Below are positions 43,929 to 52,113 of a stretch of 64,000 bases of DNA, in pieces; positions within the stretch are counted from its first letter, which is position 1, and each line of letters starts with the position of its first letter. The stretch is from Paenibacillus kobensis NBRC 15729 (GTDB taxonomy: Bacteria > Bacillota > Bacilli > Paenibacillales > Paenibacillaceae): positions 62,001 through 126,000 of the forward strand of contig NZ_BILZ01000009.1 of assembly GCF_004000825.1 (NCBI RefSeq). The letters run 5' to 3'. The notes under the pieces were generated by a model. The model did no database searches. It was not told where the DNA came from and saw nothing but the letters and a program-made list of their open reading frames with translations. A program made the translations under genes and the position numbers.

Positions 43929-45369
43929 CGGACTGCTGGCTGGCGCGCTGCTGGTATTGACGGCGGCGTGCAGCGGCGGGAACGCAGGCGATTCGGCGAA
44001 GTCGGGCGCAGATCAAGTACAGGTGTGGCTGACGACGGCGGATAAGAGCAAGCTGCTGTCGCAGGAAGAGAACGTGAAGCTTACGGCAAGCAAAGGGAGC
44101 GGCGAAGAAGATATCGTCCTCGACGCGAATACGCAATATCAGCAGATGGACGGCTTCGGCGCCTCGATGACCGATTCGTCGGCTTATCTGATCGGCAGCA
44201 AGCTTAGCGAGGAGCAGCGGATGACGCTCATGAACAAGCTGTTCGACCACGAGCAGGGAATCGGCATCAGCTATATGCGCATTCCGCTCGGTGCGTCGGA
44301 TTTTGCCCGGACGCAGTACTCGTATGATGAGATGCCGGCGGGCGAGACCGACGAATCGCTGGGGAAATTCTCAATCGACCACGACAAGGAGTTTCTTATC
44401 CCGACGCTGAAACAAGCGCTTGCAGTTAATCCGGACCTGAAGCTGATGGGCAGTCCTTGGAGCGCGCCGGGATGGATGAAGACGAGCGATTCGATGATCG
44501 GCGGCAGCTTGAAGCAAGAAGCATACGGGCCTTATGCGGATTACTTTACGAAAACGATTCAGGCGTTCGAAGCGGAGGGCGTTCCATTCGATGCCATTAC
44601 GCCGCAGAATGAACCGCATTACGTGCCGGATAATTACCCGGGCATGCGGATGGAGCCTTACGAGCAAGCGGAATTTATTAAGAACAATCTCGGACCGGCC
44701 TTCGAGAAGAACGGCATCAAGACGAAGATCGTCATCTGGGACCATAACTGGGATGAGCCTTATTATCCGATCACTGTGCTCAACGATCTTGATGCGAGAA
44801 AGTATATCGATGGAACGGCGTTCCACGGCTATGCCGGCGAAGTGGGCAGCCAGTCCCAAGTTCACGACCTGCATCCCGACAAGAACTTGTATTTCACCGA
44901 AAGCACCGGCGGCGCCTGGGCCACCGAGTTCGGCGGCAATCTGAAGTGGGATATGCATAACTTGATCATCGGAGCGACGCGCAACTGGGCGAAGGTCGTT
45001 CTGAAGTGGAACATGGCGCTCGACGAGAACTACGGCCCGACGATCGGCGGCTGCCAGGATTGCACCGGCGTCGTGACGATCAATCAGCAGACGGGCGATG
45101 TGACGTATAACACGGAGTATTACTCGTTCGGCCATGCAAGCAAGTTCGTTCGCTCCGGCGCCTACCGGATTGAATCCGGCCCGTCGGACAGCGAAGGCAT
45201 CGAGCAGGTCGCGTTCCAGAACCCGGACGGCTCGATTGTGTTGGTCGCGATGAACAGCGCAGCAGAAGAACGGGAGCTTCGCGCCTCGTTAGGAGAGAAG
45301 TCGTTCTCCTATAAGCTGCCCGCAGGAGCGGCAGCGACGTTCGTCCTGTCTGCCCATGCAGGCGAATAA
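43912..45369 (+). CDS. Secreted GH30 glycosidase (lipoprotein)
   Basis: About 485 residues. A signal peptide with lipobox LTAAC (Cys near residue 19) anchors it outside the cell. GH30 features: QQMDGFGASMTDSSAYLI, SPWSAPGWMKTS, acid/base Glu234 in TPQNEPH and nucleophile Glu330 in YFTESTGG, and a C-terminal beta-sandwich. The family includes glucosylceramidases, beta-1,6-glucanases, beta-xylosidases and endo-beta-1,6-galactanases; I cannot assign the subfamily. Its ATG lies 17 bases inside the GH2 gene, with AAGGAGGG upstream. Confidence 0.92.
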   Translation: MKRAVSGLLAGALLVLTAACSGGNAGDSAKSGADQVQVWLTTADKSKLLSQEENVKLTASKGSGEEDIVLDANTQYQQMDGFGASMTDSSAYLIGSKLSEEQRMTLMNKLFDHEQGIGISYMRIPLGASDFARTQYSYDEMPAGETDESLGKFSIDHDKEFLIPTLKQALAVNPDLKLMGSPWSAPGWMKTSDSMIGGSLKQEAYGPYADYFTKTIQAFEAEGVPFDAITPQNEPHYVPDNYPGMRMEPYEQAEFIKNNLGPAFEKNGIKTKIVIWDHNWDEPYYPITVLNDLDARKYIDGTAFHGYAGEVGSQSQVHDLHPDKNLYFTESTGGAWATEFGGNLKWDMHNLIIGATRNWAKVVLKWNMALDENYGPTIGGCQDCTGVVTINQQTGDVTYNTEYYSFGHASKFVRSGAYRIESGPSDSEGIEQVAFQNPDGSIVLVAMNSAAEERELRASLGEKSFSYKLPAGAAATFVLSAHAGE

Positions 45370-45398
45370 CCGGTTAGAATCGATTGGGAGGGTAACAA

Positions 45399-46808
45399 AT
45401 GGCGACGACGAAATCTGCTTCATTACCGCAGCTGCAGCAACAGCAGGAAGTTCAGGCATGGGTAAGCTCTGAGCTTACCCCTGGCGGAAGCAGCTGGTTT
45501 GAAGGACCGCATGCGCTCGAATATGCGCTGACTCAGCAGCCGAATCTGGCGCTGGCGGCTCCTGAGCCTTCGGAGGCGACGACGATTATCGTGAAGCCGG
45601 GCCACACGTATCAGCAAATGCTCGGTATCGGAACATCGCTCGAAGAGACGACGATCTATAATCTGTCGAAGATGGACGCGGAGCAGCGTGCAGCTATTAT
45701 TCGCCAGCTTACCGACCGCGAGAGCGGGATCGGCTTCAACTTGTTCCGCCTCACGATCGGAACGTCGGATTTCACGGCGCAGCCGTTCTATACGTACAAC
45801 GATCTGGAGGAAGGCGAGACCGACTTCGACATGAAGCGGTTCTCGATTCAGAAAGATATCGATCTGAACATCATCTCGACGGTTCGCGAGCTTATTCATG
45901 CGGCGCCGGATACGGTGTTCTTCGCTTCGCCGTGGAGTCCGCCCGCTTGGATGAAGACAAGCGGCAGCTTGAAGCGCGGAAGCTTGAAGGAAGGGGCCGA
46001 ATACACCGAGGCGCTGGCAAAGTATTACCGTCTGGCCATTCAAGCGTATGAGCAGCATGGCATTCCGGTCTACGCAATGACGCTGCAGAACGAGCCGCTG
46101 CTCGAGATCGATTATCCGAGCTGCTACATGTCTCCGGCAAGGCAGAAGGAGCTTGCGGCTGCGCTTAAACGGGAATTCGAGGCGCATGGGCTGAAGACGA
46201 AGCTGTGGATCTTCGATCATAATTTCAGCGATGCCTGGTCGTATATTTCGCCGATCATGAAAGATGCGGAAGGCCGCTCCGTCGTAGACGGGCTGGCGCT
46301 GCACGATTATGAGGGACCGCCGTCCATTATGAGCGAGCTGGCTGCGGCGTATCCGGATAAACCGATCTATTTGACCGAGCGGGCAGTATGGGGGACGGCG
46401 GGAGCCGACCGGATGGCTCAATATTTCCGCAACTATGCCAGCAGCTATAACGCTTGGGTGACGATGCTGGACAGCCGGATCGGCACGCATCAATGGGTCG
46501 GCACGCCGGGACCGACGATGTTCGTACAGGATGCGGCGGAGCCGAACCAGTACTGGACGTTGCCGGAGTATTACCTGCTCGGGCAATACGCGAAATTCGT
46601 TCAAGCCGGCGCTTTCCGAATCGAGAGCACGTACGGTTCGGCGGATACGGTGACGAACGTCGCATTCCGCAACCCGGACGGCAGCCTTGTAGCGGTTATC
46701 ATCAATCAGACGGAAGCGGAGCAGCCATTCCGCATTCTGTGCGAGGGCCGGCAATTCAGCGCGGTTCTTCCGGCTCACGCCGTTGGGACTTACGTATGGC
46801 GAGGCTAG
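45399..46808 (+). CDS. Cytoplasmic GH30 glycosidase
   Basis: 469 residues, paralogous to the preceding enzyme but without any signal peptide. QQMLGIGTSLEETTIYNL, SPWSPPAWMKTS, acid/base Glu232 in LQNEPL and nucleophile Glu327 in YLTERAVWG are kept; the C-terminal sandwich ends in HAVGTYVW. GGGAGGG precedes the ATG 30 bases after the previous stop. It probably cleaves what the secreted paralogue releases and the ABC importer takes up. Confidence 0.9.
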   Translation: MATTKSASLPQLQQQQEVQAWVSSELTPGGSSWFEGPHALEYALTQQPNLALAAPEPSEATTIIVKPGHTYQQMLGIGTSLEETTIYNLSKMDAEQRAAIIRQLTDRESGIGFNLFRLTIGTSDFTAQPFYTYNDLEEGETDFDMKRFSIQKDIDLNIISTVRELIHAAPDTVFFASPWSPPAWMKTSGSLKRGSLKEGAEYTEALAKYYRLAIQAYEQHGIPVYAMTLQNEPLLEIDYPSCYMSPARQKELAAALKREFEAHGLKTKLWIFDHNFSDAWSYISPIMKDAEGRSVVDGLALHDYEGPPSIMSELAAAYPDKPIYLTERAVWGTAGADRMAQYFRNYASSYNAWVTMLDSRIGTHQWVGTPGPTMFVQDAAEPNQYWTLPEYYLLGQYAKFVQAGAFRIESTYGSADTVTNVAFRNPDGSLVAVIINQTEAEQPFRILCEGRQFSAVLPAHAVGTYVWRG

Positions 46809-46940
46809 GTATTATGGCCATGGCTTCTCTCAGCTAATTTTCAGAAGAGAGACTACTGTTCTTTTGTGATGAATATGATAAAATCTCTCATAGATGGAAG
46901 GCACGCGTCGGCTTTGACGCAGAGATGAGGGGTAAATCAA

Positions 46941-47561
46941 TTGTTTCGCGGTATACGATTAAACCGTAGTTGGATGGAAGTTTCCGATTTGGAGCCGTTA
47001 GATATTTTACATTTTCACAGCTCTGCGATTGACGGTGACTTCGTCCCGGACCCGACCGGCATCGGCAACCATTCCGGCGCCTATGCGGATAAGAGCCGGT
47101 TCGAGAAAGCTCTTGTCGACAATATTCCGTTCCTTGGCGCATTCCGCAATGAGACCGAATCGCTGGAAAGCTCGTTCTCGCATCCCTATCTGTTTATTTG
47201 GACGGATGTGAAGGGCATGCTGCTTGCTACCGCTTGTCCGCCTTCAATGGTAGAGATTACGCAGCGGTCGGGCATTGTACCCGGATTGCTGATGGAGAAG
47301 AAGGTGCTTGGACTGAATGCGGTATCGCTCGCAGAATCGACGGGACGGACGGTCGTCGTACGGGGGGAAGAACACACGATTAATTTGTTCTCTCTCTGGA
47401 ACTGCGTATGCTGCCCGGTTCGCGCGGGCAATACGAACCGAATTATCGGATACCTCGATATTTCGTTCGACGTCATGCATGAGCCAGGCTTCGTCGTGCC
47501 GCTATTGACGCACATTGCCGCGAAGATCGGCGCCGCTATCGGGAATATCGCGGTAGAATAA
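46941..47561 (+). CDS. Stand-alone GAF domain protein, AcoR-like
   Basis: 206 residues, soluble. Layout resembles the N-terminal GAF sensor of sigma-54 activators such as AcoR: HPYLFIWTDVKGMLLATA, GLNAVSLAESTGRTVVVRGEEH (shown in parts) and CCPVRAGNTNRIIGYLDIS. There is no AAA+ or DNA-binding domain behind it. TTG start after GAGGGG. It may be a truncated regulator kept as a sensor or a redox/ligand sensor in its own right (paired Cys in NCVCCPVR). Confidence 0.68.
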   Translation: MFRGIRLNRSWMEVSDLEPLDILHFHSSAIDGDFVPDPTGIGNHSGAYADKSRFEKALVDNIPFLGAFRNETESLESSFSHPYLFIWTDVKGMLLATACPPSMVEITQRSGIVPGLLMEKKVLGLNAVSLAESTGRTVVVRGEEHTINLFSLWNCVCCPVRAGNTNRIIGYLDISFDVMHEPGFVVPLLTHIAAKIGAAIGNIAVE

Positions 47562-47607
47562 CGAGGATGCCCGGTATGGCAGCCGACAGTATAGCAGATG
47601 AAAGCCC

Positions 47608-47672
47608 TTATTACCGTTCATGTTCGGATGAAGAATCCGATGACAAGAGCGGTTATTTTTTTGTCTGGGGTA
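47608..47672 (+). terminator. Terminator after the GAF gene
   Basis: ttattaccg ... cggttat imperfect long stem with perfect upper part tcggat / atccga, followed by seven T. Confidence 0.7.
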
Positions 47673-47690
47673 CGCTTTCCAATAGAGGGG

Positions 47691-47748
47691 TTGACAATGA
47701 TATTGATAATCGTTATCATTCAAAGTAGTTAATTGATAACCATTATCA
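47691..47748 (+). promoter_or_regulatory. Promoter with two Fur boxes
   Basis: TTGACA, 17-base spacer, TATCAT. The -10 lies within Fur box 1, TGATAATCGTTATCA (47704-47718), which matches the 7-1-7 consensus TGATAATNATTATCA with one mismatch; Fur box 2, TGATAACCATTATCA (47734-47748), also has one mismatch. Iron-replete Fur should shut the promoter off. Confidence 0.9.
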
Positions 47749-47800
47749 AAGTGCAGGGGGTATACGACTGAGGGCAGTCGGCTGACGGGAGGCAGAAACA

Positions 47801-48622
47801 ATGAATGGTGAAGAAACGTCCAGTAAGCATAAACCGTGGAATTGGATGCTGTTCCCGTTCTCATCGATCCGGATGGACGAGGATATCCTATACGCGGCTT
47901 CGCCAGGCAATGGGATCTACCAGAGCGCCGGCGGAGGAGACTGGACGCATATAAGCGGGGAGCTCGGCGGCAATGTCGTCGTGAACCGGCTTCACGCGGC
48001 GGAAGGCAAGCTGCACGCTTGCACGAATGACGGCTTGTATAAGTATGAGGACGGCAAGTGGGAGCTGCCGGAGCTGGCGGTCTCTTGCTATCAATATAAA
48101 ACGTATGGCACATGCAGCTTCGCGGCGACCGACTATGGACTGTATCACAGCTGCGGAGACGACTGGCACAGAGTTGCATGCCCGGACCGTAAAGTGTATG
48201 ACTTTATTAATTTGCCGCAATTTCTGATTGTCGGCCACGAGCACGGAATCGCGATGTATGACCGGTTCGTCGATGAATGGAGCGAGTTCTCGTTGAAGGC
48301 CGAAGTGACGTCGCTTGCGGTGTACAAGGGCCATTTGCTTGGTGCCGGAGCGGGCGGAGAGCTGATCGTCGGCAATAGGCGGGGCGGCTTCGAAGTCGTC
48401 ACGTTCGGCAACCGGCTCGTGTTCACGCTTGTGAGACATGGCAGCAGCGTGTTCGCGTGCACGGACAAAGGCTTATACCGGATCGGCCTCTTGCAGGGAC
48501 AGATGACGTTGTTCTCCGTGAAGACAGGCTTCCCGGTAACCGATATCGACTCGGACGGCGAGCATCTATACATGGCGACGCTGTTCGAAGGCATTCAGCA
48601 GATGAAGCTGTCTTCTTATTAA
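47801..48622 (+). CDS. Seven-repeat beta-propeller-like protein under Fur control
   Basis: 273 residues, soluble, no signal peptide. Seven units of ~37 residues share the pattern hhhAsxxGhYxxxxxxWxxh, for example ILYAASPGNGIYQSAGGGDW, LHACTNDGLYKYEDGKWELP, SFAATDYGLYHSCGDDWHRV and VFACTDKGLYRIG, which predicts a seven-bladed propeller like the two-component-regulator propeller repeats. Nine or so Cys and several His are scattered in it. GGGAGG lies 7 bases before the ATG. The Fur boxes tie it to iron limitation, but no siderophore or transport gene is next to it and I know no function. Confidence 0.75.
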   Translation: MNGEETSSKHKPWNWMLFPFSSIRMDEDILYAASPGNGIYQSAGGGDWTHISGELGGNVVVNRLHAAEGKLHACTNDGLYKYEDGKWELPELAVSCYQYKTYGTCSFAATDYGLYHSCGDDWHRVACPDRKVYDFINLPQFLIVGHEHGIAMYDRFVDEWSEFSLKAEVTSLAVYKGHLLGAGAGGELIVGNRRGGFEVVTFGNRLVFTLVRHGSSVFACTDKGLYRIGLLQGQMTLFSVKTGFPVTDIDSDGEHLYMATLFEGIQQMKLSSY

Positions 48623-49005
48623 GTAAGGCCAGTCGCAACGATAGCAAGCCCGACGCCGCAGCCGTGTGTGCGTCGGAGATTCATGCGGATTCGGCTCTCG
48701 TCTCCAACGGTTCGAGAGCCCGGGTAAGCGAATCGGGAGTGCGGCTAAGCGCTGCACCTGTCCGCCCGGATACGACAATAATGGCGGGTACTGTCCGCTC
48801 TGGCTCATGATGCCGAGCTTGCGGACGGCCGCCCATTCAACGGCGAGTGCGTCGTAGCGGGAGCCATGGGACAGCATCACCGACGGGCATCGCGTTTCTT
48901 GTCATACAACCCCCTTTCATGAGAAGACCGCGGCACGGTGTGCCATGCTGCGGCCTTGCCTGCCGGGTCTGCCGGCAGGCTCTTTTTTTTCGTTCGGATA
49001 TAGCG
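48623..49005. other. Spacer without a confident gene
   Basis: 383 bases between convergent ends. On the minus strand a GGGGGT site precedes ATG at 48906 of a 22-codon frame; a second frame (48566-48880) reads VMLSHGSRYDALAVEWAAVR and looks protein-like. A one-base shift would join the two, so this may be a decayed gene. No family is recognised. Confidence 0.4.
48958..48990 (+). terminator. Strong plus-strand intrinsic terminator
   Basis: Perfect 9-bp stem gcctgccgg / ccggcaggc followed by t-c and eight T. It lies 340 bases after the propeller stop, so the propeller mRNA may have a long 3' tail. Confidence 0.88.
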
Positions 49006-51012
49006 CTAGCGTTGATAACGAAGCCAGACCGACATTTCGCCCGGCGTTCTATTGCCCCAGAGGGCGTATGGCACTGCACGAATGATCGTACGTTCCGGCT
49101 CTGCGAAATTCGTCATGCTGTACAGTTCGTTGTCGGCAACGGCAGCCGTATCGCGATAGCCTTCGCTGCACAATGTGATAACGCCGGGAAGCAATTTATC
49201 GTTCCGCTCGAGTGTTATCTCGCCTGCGGCTGCGATAGACAGCGAGGCGAGGTTGTTGCCGTTGTCCTCCTGCTCGAAGCAGTAGACGAACGGACCGCGC
49301 TGAAGCGCGAGCCGTCCCGCATTGTAGCGCAGCTCGGCATGCGACCGCAGACGAAGGACGGGCATGGCGAAGGCTAGCTCTACCGTATCGCCGGCACTCC
49401 ATTCGCGCTCGATTCTTATATACCCGTTGTGAATGTCCGCCTTATCGAAGGAATACGGCTGTCCGTTCAGCAGGACGGTTGGCAGCTGGCCCTGCGACCA
49501 TGCCGGCAGGCGGAAGGCTAGCGTGAAAGCAGTGTGCGTCTCCAGCCCGCTGACGGCGAAGGAGGCGGCACCGCTCCAAGGCAAGCTGGACGTCTGCGTC
49601 AGCTTGAACGATTGACCTGCGATCCGCAGGTTTGCCTCGCTGCCGATATAGAGATGCGTATACACCGTTTGATTCGATTCGGCTGTTGTATAGATATACG
49701 AACCGAGCGAGGTCAACAGGCGTGCGACGTTCGGCGGGCAGCAGGAGCAGCCGAACCATTGCTGGCGGACGGGCTTCACGTGGTGCTTGCCCGGATTGCA
49801 GCGGCAGGCGTGAGGCCATACCTCGAGCGGATTGACGTAGAAATAGCTCCGGCCGTCGAGCGCCATGCCGGCGATAACCGTGTTATAGAGCGCACGCTCC
49901 AGCACGTCCGCATATTCCGATTTGGCTTCCAGTTGGAGCATTCGGTTCGCGAAGAAGACGAGGCCGACCGATGCGCATGTTTCCGCATAGGCGGTATCGT
50001 TAGGCAAATCATAGCTGGCGGAAAAGGCTTCGCCGTGATGGGTCGAGCCGATGCCCCCGGTGACGTACATTTGCTTGCGGGTCATATCGTTCCATAAATT
50101 TCGGCACGCGTCGAGCATCGGCTTATCGTCGTTCAAGCGGGCGAGATCGGCCATCGCCGTATACATATAGACGGCGCGGACGGAATGACCGACCGCCGTC
50201 TTCTGCTGCCGTACCGGTTCATGCGCTTGAAAATAGCTTAAGTCGATCTTACGGCCCGGATGAGGCAGATCGGGGTGCTCCGACCAGATCGACGTGTACC
50301 CGCGTTTCTCCGCTTCGCGAATGAAGAATGACGTATCGGCGCCGCGTTCGTCGATGAAGTACGACGCCAGCTTCAAATAGCGGTCGCTGCCGGTTGCCTG
50401 ATACAGCTTCACCAGCGCCAGCTCGATCTCTTGATGGCCGCAGTATCCGCGAATCTGCCCCGTACCCGTTCCGAACACTTCCTCGATATGATGAACGAAC
50501 CGGCAGGCAATGTCGAGCAGCTTGCGCTTGCCCGTCGCAGCTGCATAAGCGACGGCCGCTTCGATTAGATGTCCGGCGCAATACAGCTCATGGGCATCCA
50601 ATAGATTCGTCCAGCGCTTGTCGATGTTCTTGATCTGGTAATACGAATTCAAATAGCCGTCCGGCAGCTGTGCGGCTTCCAGCAGCTCGATCGCCTCGTC
50701 GGCTACGGCTTCCCACTTGGCATCCGGATGCGTCGCAAGCCGGTAGCTCACGGCTTCGAGCCACTTGTACATGTCGCTGTCCTGGAAGACGAAGCCTTGG
50801 AATTCTCCTTGCTCCAAGCCGGCGGCAATCCGCAAATTGCGGATTGCCCGGCTAGGCTCTGCGCCTTCCACGCGGTCGTTCAGCGCCTCCCATTGATAGG
50901 GGATGACAACATTGCGCGCCAGATCGGCGTAATAGGTCCAGAACGGGTCGTGAATGGAGACGTTGCTGAGCGGCACTGCCTTTGAAGCGGCAAAAGACGG
51001 GTTCGTCGACAT
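49006..51012 (-). CDS. GH127 beta-L-arabinofuranosidase (DUF1680)
   Basis: 668 residues, no signal peptide. It matches HypBA1-type GH127: SASYDLPNDTAYAETCASVG contains the zinc-binding/catalytic Glu (~342), and the cysteine cluster CRCNPGKHH (~402) plus GCSCCPPNVARLL (~420) holds the nucleophilic Cys and zinc ligands. It removes beta-L-arabinofuranose from plant glycoproteins or arabino-oligosaccharides. It is divergent from an AraC regulator and close to the GH2/GH30 operon, suggesting a shared plant-glycan substrate. Confidence 0.92.
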   Translation of the reverse strand: MSTNPSFAASKAVPLSNVSIHDPFWTYYADLARNVVIPYQWEALNDRVEGAEPSRAIRNLRIAAGLEQGEFQGFVFQDSDMYKWLEAVSYRLATHPDAKWEAVADEAIELLEAAQLPDGYLNSYYQIKNIDKRWTNLLDAHELYCAGHLIEAAVAYAAATGKRKLLDIACRFVHHIEEVFGTGTGQIRGYCGHQEIELALVKLYQATGSDRYLKLASYFIDERGADTSFFIREAEKRGYTSIWSEHPDLPHPGRKIDLSYFQAHEPVRQQKTAVGHSVRAVYMYTAMADLARLNDDKPMLDACRNLWNDMTRKQMYVTGGIGSTHHGEAFSASYDLPNDTAYAETCASVGLVFFANRMLQLEAKSEYADVLERALYNTVIAGMALDGRSYFYVNPLEVWPHACRCNPGKHHVKPVRQQWFGCSCCPPNVARLLTSLGSYIYTTAESNQTVYTHLYIGSEANLRIAGQSFKLTQTSSLPWSGAASFAVSGLETHTAFTLAFRLPAWSQGQLPTVLLNGQPYSFDKADIHNGYIRIEREWSAGDTVELAFAMPVLRLRSHAELRYNAGRLALQRGPFVYCFEQEDNGNNLASLSIAAAGEITLERNDKLLPGVITLCSEGYRDTAAVADNELYSMTNFAEPERTIIRAVPYALWGNRTPGEMSVWLRYQR

Positions 51013-51096
51013 AATAGCTGCTCTCCTTCTTGGAATCGGCGTTATTTTGCAGAAATCATTCCTTTACATCACTATTTTATTTGATAGAATAGTAGG

Positions 51097-51124
51097 AAAA
51101 TAGCGAATTATGCAATGCTATTTT
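51097..51124. promoter_or_regulatory. Inverted repeat between GH127 and AraC genes
   Basis: aaaatagc / gctatttt, 12-base spacer, in the 147-base divergent promoter region; a candidate AraC-regulator site. Confidence 0.45.
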
Positions 51125-51159
51125 TGCATATTTACACACTTGGAGAGGACGGCTCACAC

Positions 51160-52011
51160 ATGACGAATCAGCAACTGCTTACCTTTCTGTCGCCGCCGCT
51201 TCCTTATTTTATCGAGTCCAACCGCGTCACATATTTGGTTGGGGAGGAGCACCCGAACCGGGCGAATATCGGCGTATTCGACATGCTCTATGTACATAGC
51301 GGAACCCTTCACATTGGCGAAGAGGACCGGCAATGGTCGTTGGGTCCAGGCCAAATTCTAATTCTCCGTCCCGACCGTTGGCATTACTCCGTCAAGCCTT
51401 GCGAGGAGGAGACGGTGTTCGACTGGACGCATTTTCAAGCACCTGGCCAATGGGAGGAGACCGAGGGGACGCACCCGGGTTCGCTGCGGGGCGACTATTA
51501 CAATTACGCGATTCGTCTGCCGAAGTATATGACCGTGTCTTACCCCGACGAGGCGAGAGCGATGTTCGCCGGCCTGCACGAGGCGGCAAGCGGATCTTCG
51601 CATGCTGCGTTCTGGGAACGGCAGCAGCGGTTTCTTCATCTGCTGCAGATGCTGGACGAAGGCTGGCGTTCGGATGAAGCGAAGGCGGCCGTGTCCGTTG
51701 CAGAGCGGGCGGCTGCTTATTTGAAGCTGAATTACCGGACATCGGTCAGCAATACGATGCTCAGCGAAGCGCTTCGGCTCCATTCCAACTATATTTCGCG
51801 TTGCATGACCGAAGTGTTCGGCTGCACGCCGCAACAATTTCTGCTCTATTATCGTCTGGATCAATCGAAGCTGCTGCTTATTAAGACGGACTGGCCGATC
51901 GCGCGCGTTGCCGAGGAAACGGGCTTCCGGCAGACGCCGCACTTCTCCCGTCTGTTCGCGGAGCATACGGGGTTGTCGCCGCTTCGGTTCCGCAAGCGGT
52001 TCACCATTTAA
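51160..52011 (+). CDS. AraC-family regulator of the arabinofuranosidase gene
   Basis: 283 residues. N-terminal cupin sensor (IGVFDMLYVHSGTLHIGEED, LGPGQILILRPDRWHY) and C-terminal double helix-turn-helix (SEALRLHSNYISRCMTEVFG, PIARVAEETGFRQTPHFSRLF, GLSPLRFRKRF). The start at 51160 follows GGAGAGGA by 10 bases; the longer frame from 51115 is not supported. It is divergent from GH127 and is the likely sugar-responsive activator of that gene. Confidence 0.92.
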   Translation: MTNQQLLTFLSPPLPYFIESNRVTYLVGEEHPNRANIGVFDMLYVHSGTLHIGEEDRQWSLGPGQILILRPDRWHYSVKPCEEETVFDWTHFQAPGQWEETEGTHPGSLRGDYYNYAIRLPKYMTVSYPDEARAMFAGLHEAASGSSHAAFWERQQRFLHLLQMLDEGWRSDEAKAAVSVAERAAAYLKLNYRTSVSNTMLSEALRLHSNYISRCMTEVFGCTPQQFLLYYRLDQSKLLLIKTDWPIARVAEETGFRQTPHFSRLFAEHTGLSPLRFRKRFTI

Positions 52012-52113
52012 GTAAGATGCGGGCGGCTGCTTCTTGCGAAGCTTCTACAATGCATAATTGTTCCTGTTTCTGCCAATGCTACCGTATCATGACCAGAAGG
52101 CAGGGGCTTAGAG

